Shown: positions 31,076 to 42,420, counted from the stretch's first letter. The stretch is 64,000 nt of DNA from Prorocentrum cordatum (GCA_963575745.1 CAUYUJ010016065.1:229001-293000); one strand, 5' to 3'. The notes: a model not told the origin generated them from the letters alone. Made by a program: numbers and translations.

Positions 31076-32340
31076 ATTCTAGAACCAACTATTTAGTGCC
31101 CGCGATGACTAGCATTGCATGCATTGGTCCTCGAACGCTCGCGCGATACATTCGCACACAAATATACAGCGCCCTAGCCCCCAGCCGCACCTCCCCACGA
31201 GCACCCCAGAGGGCGATAGGGGGGAGAGGGGGGGGTGGCGTGGCGCAGGATTGTGGGGAGGGAATGGGGGTAGGACAAAAAACTTCTGCAAAGGGGGAGA
31301 GGGGCGGCACAGTAGTAAGGCTAGCAGGGAATGCGCGGGGCGCATGGTAAAAGGAATTCCAAGGAGCGTAAGGGAGAGGGGCGGGCGGGGCGAGGCGGGG
31401 GTTGGGGTGGGGGGAGGGGGGGGGGGGGGGGGGGGGTGGGGCGAGAAGCGTTGAGTTGGGCGGTTTGGGGTGGCTACCACAGCCGAAAACGCTGACAAAG
31501 GAAGGATAAGGGTGGACAGAGGAGAAAGAAAGAACGGGAGCGATGGGAGAAGGGGCGGCGGGGTGAGGGGGGAAGGGTTGAATTGGAGAAAGGAAAGGTG
31601 ATGATGTGGGCGGTGGTGAGGGGGGGGGGGGGTGGGGGGTGGGAAGGGGAGAGACGATGGGGAGCAAATGAAGAGAAAGGAAAGAGAAGAGGGGAGGAGG
31701 GAAGTTGGGAAAGGAGGTGGCGGTGAGAGAAGGAAGCGTATGGGCGGCGAATTTGAGAGGGGAAGAGAAAGAAGGGGATGGGGTGATTTGGAGAGACTTA
31801 AGTCGAATATGGGCCAGTGGATTGGAGACAGACGAACAGAGCGCAATCATGGCAGGATGCTGGAACATCAAGAGGACGGGAAACGAAACATGGAAAGGCG
31901 GAGGGCGCGAATGGTGGCGGCTGAAGCCGCGCGCGAGACGGCCGCGCGGCACATCTGCGTTCCGGCACCGCTGGGCACCTTGCAAATGACGCGGGCGCGC
32001 GAATGCCGATCGCTGGGCATCCTTCGCGGAGCAAGACGCCCTCGGCAGCGCAGACAAGGGGGAAGGGGATCGGGCAATTGAGAAGGGGCTGGGGGCGGGG
32101 CGGAGCGGGGTGGGGGGTGGTCGGGCGGGGGCGGGTTGGGGCGGGGCAAGGCGGGAGTGGGTTGGAGTTGTGTGGGGGGGGGGGAGGAAGGGGCACATCG
32201 CGCGCGCGCAGTGCAAGCACAGCAGCGGGTAAGGGCCAACGGCAAAGCCCCACCGCCTTCCCCCCCTCCCTTTCCCCATTACAGCCACGCCCCTTAACCC
32301 GCCCCGCCCACAACCACCCACCTCAAATGCGAGGGCGGCG
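31076..32340. other. strongly G-skewed DNA, no supported gene
   Basis: The plus strand is dominated by G and A with G-runs, including 21 consecutive G at 31416-31436 and further runs near 31620-31645 and 32176-32186. The minus-strand ORF of 431 codons is Pro/Ser/Leu low complexity and follows the base skew. Confidence 0.6.
31404..31440 (+). repeat. poly-G run, G-quadruplex-forming
   Basis: GGGGTGGGGGGAGG leads into 21 uninterrupted G bases (31416-31436) followed by TGGGG. Four or more G-tracts on one strand can form G-quadruplexes. Confidence 0.9.
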
Positions 32341-33660
32341 GCGGCGGGGGGCGCGCGGGCTCTGCGCGCGGAACGCCTGCGCAAACCGTCGCGGCGCTTG
32401 CTATTTGGCTTTTAATGCTTATACATCATTCCCCACACCACCACGGCGTGCATCATCATTTGGACAAGGCATATACAGGGGTAATTACCCAGGGGTGCCA
32501 CGGGTCGCCGAGCGCGCTTGGACTGCGGCCCCGCGCACGAAGCCGTCTCCGCCAGTTCTTGGCCGTCTCGACGTCCACGTCCAAGGGCATCGATGACTAG
32601 GACAACACCGTATTGCGGTTTTTGTCCCAACGGTCTTCGCCCGACATGCTTGAACAGCTGAGCGAGCTGGCACATTCTCGCTGAGGGCCGCGGCGCAGCC
32701 ATGGGGCCATCCGCCGCCATCGCCCAGCGACCTGGGATTCTGGATTTCGTCGTCGGCAACGTTTTCTTGCGGTGTCGGGCCGCTTAGAGCACGAGCGGCA
32801 CCCCCGAGCGCAGCGCAAGGGCGAAACCTGAAGTCCACCCGCAAGCCGTCGACGCCGCCCAAGCAAAACGCTCTTCTTGCAAATCTAGAACTGACCTCAA
32901 ACTCAGGCCAAGTACGTCGCGGGATGGTCCATGAGCAATCGCACCCATACGTAAGAAGTGTTCCACGAGCTGCGCCCAGAGGCCCGAGGCGGCGACCCTT
33001 GCCACGCCAGGTGCATTGGCTGCCCTTGCCCCGCCATCCCCCCGACCACAGCTGCCCCCGCCTTGTCGGACATCTCGCCCGCGCAGCCGACACCCTGCCG
33101 AAGCCAATTCGAGACAGCACCGCCCAAACAGTTGGCATCCACGCAACACGTGGCGGCGACAGCGCCAGCGCTGCAAAGAGCGTTGCAGCGACGCTGGCGC
33201 TGCAAACGCAATGAGCCGCAGGAAGCCGCCCGCGCCGCCGCCGAACCGCTGGGACACGACGCCAGCAGCGCGAATGCATGAATTCGCGTCGGCGGGAACC
33301 ACCTCCCCATAAGGGGGGGCCACGTGCGGACGCGCTCGCGTGCGAGGTAATTCGCGTCCTCCCCCTTCCCACGCTGCGTCCTCTCCTGACCCAATCGCTG
33401 TTTCCGCAACGGTGCACGGCAGCCGCCACGCGCGATCGTCGGCCACCCCTTGGCGCGAGCACTCGTGTCCGCGCGGCCACTAGCACGTCGGCGGCGGCGC
33501 CGTAGGTCGGGGGCGCCCCCTCACCTAGACGGGGGCGCCGTCCCACGTTACTTTGAAGCGCCAATAGCCTTGCCGCTGCGTGGCGGCGCCAGGCTGCCTG
33601 CCGAACACCGCTGGCCGCAATGCTTCGCCAATGCAGGGTCCATGCGCGCGCGCGGTCAAA
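32341..33660 (-). CDS. weak candidate coding region
   Basis: Three overlapping minus-strand ORFs (32485-33564, 32784-33446, 32903-33409), none with a recognisable domain. One frame gives LWAQLVEHFLRMGAIAHGPS then LGLSLRSVLDLQEERFAW around 32990-32890, which reads like protein. The remainder is Arg/Ala-rich, as expected from GC-rich non-coding DNA. A short exon cannot be excluded. Confidence 0.2.
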
Positions 33661-35416
33661 GATGAATGAACGCCCCTCTCACCACCTGCCTCAGCCACCC
33701 GACACCGCCCCGCCCACCCCTACCCCCCTCCCCAATTCCCCCCCCGCCCCCACCCACCCCCACCCACCCGCCATTCCTTTCGACAACGACAGCAACGACG
33801 ACGGCGAGAACGACACCCACGGAGACGACGGCAACGGCGACGACGACCATGGTGGCGGCTGCGCCCACTCCAGCCGTTGTCGCGCAAGCCAGCGCACACC
33901 CCTGGATGCCCCCCAGCGCCCCTCTGCCGCGGGGGGCGCTCGCCCTGCGTCGGCGACACGAGACATTCAACGCCCGCCCATGGTACCTCATTTGCATCCC
34001 TGAAACTTTCCGCGCAAACCCTCAGCCGCTGGACCCACCCCCCCTCCCCCCTCCCCCATCTCCCTTATCGCTTGCTTAAGCCTCGTCCTCGCGGGCGGCT
34101 GCATCGCCATGCCCGCACCCTCCGCTGCAAACGCGTGGTTGTACTCGGCAACCGCGCTGGCATGAGCGATTTCAGAGCGGGGGCGCGCGGCCGCCGCGGT
34201 GCAAGCGCGCGGGCATGCAGGTCGAATGGTCGACCGCGCCGCCCACCGACCGCACCCGTCAATCGCGCGCCAAGCAAACAGGAACGACATGTTAGACGAT
34301 GCCGCGTGTCGGCGCGGTTGCTACTGCTAGTGTTGATGGTGCCGTTGGCGATGGTGGCGGCGACAATGGCGGCGGTGACGACGATGACGGTGATGGTTAA
34401 ACCACGCGCAAGGGCGATAATGAAGCGTTCGGCTGTGGAGTTATCGATCATTGCGGTTACGGTTACAATCTCGCGCGCGCAGAGCCCGTTGCAAGCGGAG
34501 CCCCGCGCGCCTGGACCCAACGCAGTGGGAACCCGAAGCGCGCCGAAACCCGATGCGCGCCCACCCACCCGCCCTCCACCCACCCAGCGCGCGGAACCCC
34601 AGCAGCGCCGAAACCAGCGCGTGCGCAATCGGTTTGCTATGCCATATGCTTAGGCCTTATGCATCAGCTTGCGAGCGGTGAGGCCAGTGCTATGCCATGA
34701 TCACAGAAATACAAAGGCATACGCGCGCGAGTTTGCCTGTGCATATCTCAACATGCGTCTAGGCTCGCGGCGGGGCTCGATACATAGGCGCAGGCATAAG
34801 TCTAAGCGCGTATTTGAGCAGGGCACCTGGCAAGGTCTGACCAGAAAGGAGCGCAAAGGAAATGCATATGTTTTTTGTTTGCGTGGGCGCAAGCGTAGGC
34901 GCGGACACGAGCGCGCGTCCACGTTCCGACGTGCAGACAGCCAAGGTTGAGCAGCAGGATTTATGCGGGGGGGCGCGCGCAGGCACCTCACTTAGATTAG
35001 GCACCTAACCAATGCACCACCATTACACACCAAGATACGGCTAGGCTGGACACTTGGGCTAAACACCAAACACCGTACAGTACACATCAAGCACCTTACA
35101 TACACTACGAATGGCAAGCACTGTAAGAGAAACTCAAATATTATATCATGATTTCCTACCCTGTCGTTTGTCCCCCTCCCTCCCCTGACCTCCTCGGCTC
35201 CTCCCTGCATCCACCTACCGTACTTTACTTACTCCTACAGCATACACCACCCTATCGCTGAGCTCTTCGTCATTCCTGCACTTCCTCCGAACTCCTGCCA
35301 CCGCCTCCGACAGTCCCATACATCCTGATCTATCTTACCTTATACATGTTCCCGCACTCCCATGGCGCGGAGGGGCGACGAGCCTTCCGTCCTGGCCCTC
35401 GTCGCCGCTGCTCGGG
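33661..35416. other. no supported gene; C-rich and GCGCGC-rich DNA
   Basis: 33680-33775 is C-rich. 34060-34620 has one minus frame with a hydrophobic stretch (LTITVIVVTAAIVAATIANG) that could be a membrane segment, but the surroundings are low complexity. 34640-35000 has dispersed GCGCGC words. 35000-35340 is lower in GC and featureless. The left flank of duplication copy B ends at 35416. Confidence 0.4.
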
Positions 35417-35871
35417 CCTGATTCTCCCAACCACGAGTCGTTGTGCGTTGAAGCCGTATCCTGCGGGCCCCTCCTTATCCCTGCCACCATCCGCACTCCA
35501 TCATAATCTTCCTTACCATCCCTTCCATTCCTCCTCCACATCCTCCGCGTTCTCCTGCTCACGACCCCCATCTGCACCCTCGTTGGCATCCCCAGCAACG
35601 CCCCCCCGCATTCTCCAACTCGCACCCCATTCTCCTTATCCTCTTTCCCCCCCTCCTCACCGCCAGGATCCAGAATATTCTCAATATCCTGTCCATCACC
35701 CCCACCACCGCTTATCATCCTCCGCAGCCTTGTCAGTCCCCCTCCGAGTTACCCTCACCCTGCATATCATCGCCACCGCCATCATCGTCACCGCCAGCTG
35801 GTCATCATCAGCACCGTCACGATTGTGCTAGTCGCCGTCGCCATCGTCATCGTCAACGGCCGTCGCCACCT

Positions 35872-38800
35872 TTATCGGCCATCGCCATCGGCACTGTCAT
35901 TGTGGTCATCGCCACCATCATCATTATGAGCATCACTGTCATCGCCATCGTCACTTCTATAAGCATCATCGTCGTCCCCATCATCATCGTTATCATCATT
36001 GTCATCATCATCATCATCATCCTCCTCCTCCCCATCCCTCCCCAATAGCTTTGCCCGCGCGTCCTCGTCGGTCGTGCGGTCGCCCTCCATGCCACCGTCG
36101 TCCGTGGCAGCGCCCCCCTCGTTCCACTCCTCGGCCTCGTCATCCGTGGACTGCTCGTCGGCCTCGTCGCGCTCGCCGCGCATGGCCTCGTCGCCGCCGC
36201 GCATGGCCTCGTCGTCGCCACCCAAAGCTGCCTCGACGGCTGCCTCCAGCGACAGGTGGCCGCCCATGGCCGCGTCGTCGCCGCCACAGGTTGCCTCGAC
36301 GGCATCCTCCAGCGGCAGGTGGTGGCCTCGCCCACGGCCTCGGCCCCGTGCTCGCCCTCTGCCGCCAGCGGCTGCACCATCGCCTCTGGCGCGCCCACGC
36401 CCTCGACCTCGTCCTCTGCCTTCTCCGCCGCCAGCGTCTCCACCGTCGCCGTCGCCTCTCCCGCGCCCGCGCCCCCTGCCTCGTCCTCGAGTCCTGCGCG
36501 GCTTCGGCGGCCACACGCTGAAGTTGTTCTCCACGGCCTCGCTCTCAACCACGAGCACCACTCCAGGAACGAAAGTCGACAGAGGCCGCTTGTGCCTGCA
36601 GACCTGGTAGAAGCGAGCGTTCCACTTCCGATCAGTTTCTATCGTCGCAGCCCACTTCTCAACCGATATCCACTCGCTCGACGCCTGCAGCGAGGGAGCC
36701 ACGCCCACCCCCGAAACCGACGAGAACAATGCACCCCCCCCTATCACCGCCCACGCTCCCATTACCTTCTCTCGGACGGCGGGGTTGGGGGATAGCAGCG
36801 GCGGGGGCGGCGGCGGTGGGGCGGCATGCGGGGGCGCCCATCTCAGACGTATCATTGGCAACGTTTTCCAAAGGCTAGGAAATCGATCCAAGCCGAGGAG
36901 GGTGGGCAGGGGGCTGGACAACAGATAAGCTTGCATGCAGTGTTGGGGCGGCTGCAGCCTGGGGGGCAAGCCTGGAGGATGGGTTGATTGCTCTCGTCGG
37001 TTTTGGGTGGGTGCAGGCGCGGCTCCCCCTGATGCCTTTAATGCAATTTCATCGCCTTGAGGGTTGGCGGTCACGGCCTCGTCGGGCTCGGGGATGAGCA
37101 TATGCTGCACCATCGGGTCGAAGGGCGCCAGGTTCATGTACGAGAAGTGCCACCAGCGGACATCCTCATCATACCCATAGAACTCGGCCAGCAGCGCCAA
37201 ATCGCCATCACCATGAAGTGGCTCGCACTCAAGTCGCACGATGATCTCACCATCCTTCAACTGCTTGCGCCTCCTAGGGCCAGGGGCCCTCGGACATGCC
37301 ATCTTCATCGCAAGCAACAGTGAGTTTTTCACGCGCTTTATTTCTGCACCTCTTTCTCCGCACAAGCACATGCCGACCAACCAGCACTGGCCATGAGCGT
37401 ACTCTGGGTCCTCATCCGATGAGACATGCTCGTCCTCTGTCACGTCAATCATACTCCGATGCATGTAGGCCCAGTGGTCGTTGATGCTCTTCGTCAGGTT
37501 GAGCTGCTTGCCACCGATGCTCCTCAAGTATTCAACCATGGAGGTGGCGTTGCAAGACGACGCGGCACTGTCGGTCTCAAGAACTCGAACCTGGCGCGCG
37601 GGGCCAGGCACCGCATTCAAGCCACTCATTTGCCGAAAGCCAGCGCCGCTCGCCGAAAGGTCCTGCACCCAGCCGTCGGTGTTCGCGCGAGTGAAGTCGA
37701 CGACTGCCTTGACATCCTTCTTCTCGGCGTCGCGCTTCAAAGAGTTCGCGTTCTGCTTGATTTTCTTTGCCATCGCGAGTGTATCTTCGGTCGAGTAGCC
37801 GTGCAAGTGCGCGTCTGCCAGGAGCTTGTCGACAGCTTGGTTTGCGCCTGCCTCGGGCGCTGCAGCCACCCGCAGCTGCAAGCTCCTCTTGAACTTCGCC
37901 TGCTCCACCTCTTTCCGAGACGGCCCGAAAGAATTCCCCTTGCGACCTTCTCTCCGAGCCTGCGTCGCCAACTGGCCGAGGCGCACGCACTCCTCCAGCA
38001 ATTCCGACCCCACTGTAGCTTTTAGTGCTCTGTACAACCTGCCAGCCTCCGCCAAGTCTGACGAACCCTGGTGTCGGACGAACGCCCTCCACGCTCCACC
38101 CCCGCCACCTCGCCGTGAATCCTGATGGTCTGCACCTTCATCGCCGCCGTCGCCGTGCCCGCCTGCATCGGCAGCTGGTGGAAACTCGTATCGATGCGCT
38201 CGGACTGTCGACGCCACCCATCGGCTGCTGAGGTCAACGCAATCGGGCTGTGGACACTGGACGTGCTGCGCCACAATGCGCCGTATGTGGCTGTTCGAAA
38301 CCTCCAACCTGTCCGTATTTGTGTAAATCATCATCGCATGAACCAGCAGTTTCATCCTAGCATCCTCGGTGGTGAGGTCATTCTCCTGCAGGAACCTGGC
38401 CGACCACGAATCGAGCATGCAACGCGGTGTGTTCTGGACTTCCGTCGCGAGCTCGGGCTGGGACAGAACAAGGAACAACCTGAAGGGCGCCTTCTCGTGG
38501 CGAGACGCGATGAGCTTCTGGACCAGGGCGCCCGCGGACGACACGCCAGTGAACACGTCGGCCTTCAGCTGGTTGTTCATCTCGGCCTCGCGCAGCAAGC
38601 ACCACAACCTGCTGTCGTAGAAGAGCGCGTGCATGCGCATGAACGCCTTGTGCTCTATCTGCCCCCGAGCGTGAACCAGGACCCTATAATCCCTGAGCAA
38701 AGCACCGTCGTCCCCCTGGGCGAAACGCCTGGCAGCAAGTGCGTTCTGCTTGCGCTCCCACCGCTTCGATCCGATCCACAACTCCTCTGACTGCATGTTC

Positions 38801-40527
38801 TGGACCACGAAGACAATCATTTTCAATGCAACCACCTGCGCGCAAGGGGGCACACCACATAAACCTCTCAACCAGTCCAATGCAGCCTTCCGTTTCCGTG
38901 CCACCTCCCGAGCCCATATCGCTATGGGGGCCATGCCGCGAGGATCCTGCTGGTCCTCTTCCCGCTGCATGCGCCCCTCCTCGTCGGACTCGTCACCCAG
39001 AGCTGCTCCGTGCTGGGCCGACGGGTCGTTGGCGGGCCCGCCGTACTCCAGGTCAACGTCACCATCAACTTTCCCTGACTTAACTCGGCGGCAAAACAAC
39101 TCATAAGCCTTGATGAGAGAGTTACCCAGCAACAATGGTATCGCAAACTCGCAGCACGCCTCGTCGGCACCCATCCACTTCTTCCGCTGATAAATCGTGA
39201 AATTCTTGTGCGCGATCGCCTGTGTGATGCCCTCCGCTGCGACGTCGAAAAGCTTATCCTCGTCGTATGGCTGGCCAGGAGGCACATAGATCTCGAGCTG
39301 CTTGCTATCCCAGTTACCAGTTGCCAGCATATCCAAGAGCGCTCGCACGACGATGTGGTTCTCGCTCTTGGTTGAGATGAACCACTTCAAGATCAGGGCT
39401 CTCCTGAACAGCGCCGCGGCCGTCGGCGGCGACGTGATGACTGTGCAGCGCTTCCTCAAGACGTCCCTGAGCGAATCCCTGAACACGTCCAGATGCCCTT
39501 GGAAATTCAAAGATAAAGCGAGATTTATCATCCCTGTCATGCACGGCGCCAGCCTCCATGTCGCAAGAACCCGCACTGTCTGAAGGACGCGCTGCTCGCA
39601 CGGGAAAAGAAGTGATCTGAATTCACTGTATCGCCTGACCATTCTCCGTGCGATGCGCCGCTCCACAACCAAGTTCGACGGATGGCGGCCTACGCTTGCT
39701 ATCCGAGAGAAGTTTTTGAACCGCACCTCTGGCAATGACATCGGCGACGTCTCCTTTAAGGCCTGCATGATGGAACCAGGGGTGTTCCTGGCGAGCGCCT
39801 GGATATGGCACACGTTGACACCCCTGATGACCACGTACTGCTTGCCGCCATTGTCCAACTTGCGACTGATCAGCATGGCGAACTCCTGCTGCGTCTGGAA
39901 CAACTTCGTCGGTAGGGCGCCACGGTTTCTCGGGAGAAGGTTCATGATGATCTCGGGTAGTGGGCAATCGGGGTTAACAACCCGCCTGGTCCGCTCGTTG
40001 ATGCCTCTTAGCTTCAGGGGCGTCTCGTCGTAGCCGACAGAATCGACGAACAGCATCGCCTCAATCGTGCGCTCCTGCTGGACAGCTTTAGCCAGTGCGC
40101 GGCGCCTGCCGCGATCACCGAGCCACGTCGCCGCCGATAAGGTCACGCTCAATGACTGGGCCGTCTTTCGGTTCACGCCAGACCATGCGCTCTTCGCCCT
40201 CTGCGAAGCGAATGCCAGATCCACGCCCTGATTTGAAAATAACATGCCGCTGATCTTCCAAACGTCGTCATCGATGTCGGAATCTAGAACGCCACGTTCA
40301 CGGCAGAGGGCGAGGCGCTGCGCATACGAGTCTATGAGGGGCGGCGGTACGAGGAACTCGCCAGACACGAGCGTGGTGGTCATGATCTGCTTCGGGACGG
40401 CCAGCTGTGACATGAACATCCTCTCATCATTGTTCTCATCTCTGCGGCGCCGCGTTGCCTCTATGGCTGCCGCTCTGGCAACCTCGATGTCGCCGCCGCG
40501 CCGACGGGCGACGACCGCGTCGGCCAT
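35872..40527 (-). CDS. long uncharacterised protein, possibly transposase-like (copy B)
   Basis: 1551 codons from ATG 40527 to TAA at 35872. Same architecture as copy A. A C-to-T type change (CAA to TAA on the coding strand) ends it 28 codons earlier, after DGDGR. By my comparison about 25 differences from copy A change an amino acid and about 4 are silent. Notable changes are D280 to G (codon 39688-39690) in the D-R-H-P-S-N segment, R90 to W, M450 to K, C421 to Y and M748 to I. If the protein is a DDE-type transposase and D280 is catalytic, this copy would be inactive; that is inference. Confidence 0.7.
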   Translation of the reverse strand: MADAVVARRRGGDIEVARAAAIEATRRRRDENNDERMFMSQLAVPKQIMTTTLVSGEFLVPPPLIDSYAQRLALCRERGVLDSDIDDDVWKISGMLFSNQGVDLAFASQRAKSAWSGVNRKTAQSLSVTLSAATWLGDRGRRRALAKAVQQERTIEAMLFVDSVGYDETPLKLRGINERTRRVVNPDCPLPEIIMNLLPRNRGALPTKLFQTQQEFAMLISRKLDNGGKQYVVIRGVNVCHIQALARNTPGSIMQALKETSPMSLPEVRFKNFSRIASVGRHPSNLVVERRIARRMVRRYSEFRSLLFPCEQRVLQTVRVLATWRLAPCMTGMINLALSLNFQGHLDVFRDSLRDVLRKRCTVITSPPTAAALFRRALILKWFISTKSENHIVVRALLDMLATGNWDSKQLEIYVPPGQPYDEDKLFDVAAEGITQAIAHKNFTIYQRKKWMGADEACCEFAIPLLLGNSLIKAYELFCRRVKSGKVDGDVDLEYGGPANDPSAQHGAALGDESDEEGRMQREEDQQDPRGMAPIAIWAREVARKRKAALDWLRGLCGVPPCAQVVALKMIVFVVQNMQSEELWIGSKRWERKQNALAARRFAQGDDGALLRDYRVLVHARGQIEHKAFMRMHALFYDSRLWCLLREAEMNNQLKADVFTGVSSAGALVQKLIASRHEKAPFRLFLVLSQPELATEVQNTPRCMLDSWSARFLQENDLTTEDARMKLLVHAMMIYTNTDRLEVSNSHIRRIVAQHVQCPQPDCVDLSSRWVASTVRAHRYEFPPAADAGGHGDGGDEGADHQDSRRGGGGGAWRAFVRHQGSSDLAEAGRLYRALKATVGSELLEECVRLGQLATQARREGRKGNSFGPSRKEVEQAKFKRSLQLRVAAAPEAGANQAVDKLLADAHLHGYSTEDTLAMAKKIKQNANSLKRDAEKKDVKAVVDFTRANTDGWVQDLSASGAGFRQMSGLNAVPGPARQVRVLETDSAASSCNATSMVEYLRSIGGKQLNLTKSINDHWAYMHRSMIDVTEDEHVSSDEDPEYAHGQCWLVGMCLCGERGAEIKRVKNSLLLAMKMACPRAPGPRRRKQLKDGEIIVRLECEPLHGDGDLALLAEFYGYDEDVRWWHFSYMNLAPFDPMVQHMLIPEPDEAVTANPQGDEIALKASGGAAPAPTQNRREQSTHPPGLPPRLQPPQHCMQAYLLSSPLPTLLGLDRFPSLWKTLPMIRLRWAPPHAAPPPPPPPLLSPNPAVREKVMGAWAVIGGGALFSSVSGVGVAPSLQASSEWISVEKWAATIETDRKWNARFYQVCRHKRPLSTFVPGVVLVVESEAVENNFSVWPPKPRRTRGRGRGRGRGRGDGDGGDAGGGEGRGRGRGRGRARGDGAAAGGRGRARGRGRGRGHHLPLEDAVEATCGGDDAAMGGHLSLEAAVEAALGGDDEAMRGGDEAMRGERDEADEQSTDDEAEEWNEGGAATDDGGMEGDRTTDEDARAKLLGRDGEEEDDDDDDDNDDNDDDGDDDDAYRSDDGDDSDAHNDDGGDDHNDSADGDGR

Positions 40528-40745
40528 GGGGCGGCGCAGACGGCCCGCGCCGAGAGGCCGCTCAGCGCGTCGGCTCCATCACGCCTCGTCGCGACGCGGG
40601 GCCTCCGCCGCCAGCTCGACGGCACGGCGGCGGGCGCCGCCGTGCAGAAATACTCGGTTAATCCAAAGTGGGCCGAGATTCTGCTTGAGCCAGAACGGCT
40701 GCGGGAGGCCGAAACCAGCGAAACGCAATTCAATGTAATGCGGCC

Positions 40746-40886
40746 CCCCGACGCAATGCAACACAATGCAACGTGAATGCCCGACGCAACGCGAAGCACT
40801 TGTTCGACGCAATGCAATGCAATGCAACGTGAATGCCCGACGCAATGCAACACAACGCAACGTGAATGCCCGACGCAACGTGAGGA
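40746..40886. repeat. short minisatellite upstream of copy B ORF
   Basis: The same CGACGCAATGCAACACAATG / CGTGAATGCC repeats as at 5330-5470, with unchanged unit number. Confidence 0.75.
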
Positions 40887-41664
40887 CCTGGGGGGAGGCG
40901 GATAATATCCTGAAATAATTATCGCCGCAACGCCGTGCGCGTCTTTATCATGAAGCCCCGAAACGCATTCAGATAGGAGGCTGGTCGGATTCAAAATGCA
41001 GCTCCCGCCGAAGCGTCGCGCCCATTCGCCTATTGCAACACTGCATTGCCCGAACAGCTACACGGACGGAGGGCGCAACGCTACGCGAACATTATCGCGG
41101 TCTTTATGGCGCGCGCACTCGCCCCGACCCCCAAAACAAAACCTCCACATCGATATCAAGCGGATGGTTTTCACACATGTGGCTGTCGCGCGAGCGACGC
41201 GCCCTTGTCATGGCAAGGATGCCTCACCAAATGCGGATGGAATGCGGCTGGTTTTCCAAATGGTGTTCTCGCAACCGCGCCCTGCGCAACTTCTTGAACT
41301 GTCTCCGAATACGCAAGCGTTGATTCCTTCCCAGCGGGAGAAGCCAGGTATGAGCAATGAGGCGGGTGCGGGCGGGAAGTCCGAGGAAGAAAGGCAGCGA
41401 AAGAAGTGCGGCGACGATGATGATAAAGAAAGCGATGTGGGCGAACATGTGCAAGACGAGGAGGATGACACACGCATTTTGTTTTTTGTTTTTTTTTGGG
41501 GGGGCGAGTGTTTTTGGACGATTCCCACGCATGTCACTAAAACCTATGCCCAGAGTATTTTCTGACCTTTTTCATTGGTTCCTCTGGTTTGCAGAGTGTA
41601 GCGACATGGCTCCTTATAAAGTAAGTCTGTGTATGAGTAAGTCTGGGTATAAGGAGGACGAGGA

Positions 41665-41710
41665 GGAGAAGAAGAAGAAGAAGAAGAAGAAGAGGAAGAG
41701 GAAGATGGAG
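41665..41710. repeat. (GAA)n tract
   Basis: A GAGGAGAAGAAGAAGAAG tract of about 45 bases just right of the duplication boundary at 41619. Confidence 0.95.
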
Positions 41711-41737
41711 TAGGAGGCGTCCAAGTAACAACAAGAA

Positions 41738-41757
41738 CCCCATCTTGGGATATGGGG
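41738..41757. other. CCCCAT/ATGGGG hairpin (variant)
   Basis: CCCCAT (41738-41743) pairs with ATGGGG (41752-41757) across 8 bases, preceded by AACAAGAA and followed by an A-run. Three further copies of this block elsewhere have CCCCAC paired with GTGGGG, so the sixth stem pair has changed on both sides. Confidence 0.7.
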
Positions 41758-42033
41758 AAAAAAGAATTGGGCGCCAGACCAGCGTAACTCGGAAGGAAGT
41801 CTCGGGCGGGAGCGCTGGTTTTGTCGGGGCGGCGGTTTTCGGCGGCGAGGAGGAGCGCCGCCTCGAGTAAAAAAGCGAGGACGCCTCGAGCGGGAGCGTT
41901 GTTTTTGCTGGGGGCGGCGCCGATGAGAGAAAGACTAGCGCGCCAGTCCAAGGTAAAACAGGAGGAAATCGTCAGCGGGAACGCTGGTTTTGTTAGGACG
42001 GCGGTTTTCGGCGGCGAGCAACAACACCAGCCC
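41758..42033. repeat. degenerate repeats with GGCGGGAGC core
   Basis: Two to three imperfect units containing GGAAGTCTCGGGCGGGAGCG, GACGCCTCGAGCGGGAGCG and GTCAGCGGGAACGCTGG, each followed by a TTGTTT or GGTTTTGT stretch. CGGCGGTTTTCGGCGGCGAG occurs twice (about 41829 and 42000). Confidence 0.75.
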
Positions 42034-42420
42034 TGAGAAAATTACTCCGACGGAAGAACCCCACATAAGAATCCTCTGGGCGAATCTGGAAAAAGCCATC
42101 ACCGTCGTCCTCGTGGTTGGTGAGGCGTCCTGGCTGTCTCTTCTGCGTATATTTCCTCTCGCCTTGGCGCGGGCCCCCCTTCCACTCCTTACGTTGTCCC
42201 CATCCTCGCCCCCCTGTTTGTTCCGCGCCCCGCCACCTCCTCCCCTTCCTGTTGCATGAGCGCGCATGTCGATGTTCCTCGGCGCCGTCGCCGCCACGGC
42301 CAGCACAGGCGCGTTCTCTACTGGTCACGTCGCGCAGCCGTTGGGACAACCCCGCGGGCCAGGCTGTCGGGACAACCCCGCGAGCCGTTGGCCCGCAAGA
42401 CCAAGCCGTTGGGACAACCC
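42034..42420. repeat. 387-bp repeated module, copy 1
   Basis: Starts AAAATTACTCCGACGGAAG and is repeated almost unchanged at 47743-48129. It ends with several CGTTGGGACAACCCCGCGGG units. A plus-strand ORF over it (42117-42563) is not supported by any domain. In copy 1 it is followed by the 52-bp minisatellite; in copy 2 by the helicase fragment. Confidence 0.9.

Larger units (their letters stand above)
35417..41619. repeat. 6.2-kb direct duplication, copy B
   Basis: Second copy of 1-6204, same orientation, with about 0.6 % differences in the long ORF. The right boundary is after CCTTATAA at 41619. The left boundary is at or before 35417; the part of the unit left of 35417 cannot be compared because copy A is cut by the window edge. 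Confidence 0.95.

Noticed and set aside
31089-32384. 431-codon minus-strand ORF
   Set aside because: Pro/Ser/Leu content simply mirrors the G-skewed strand; no domain or conserved pattern.
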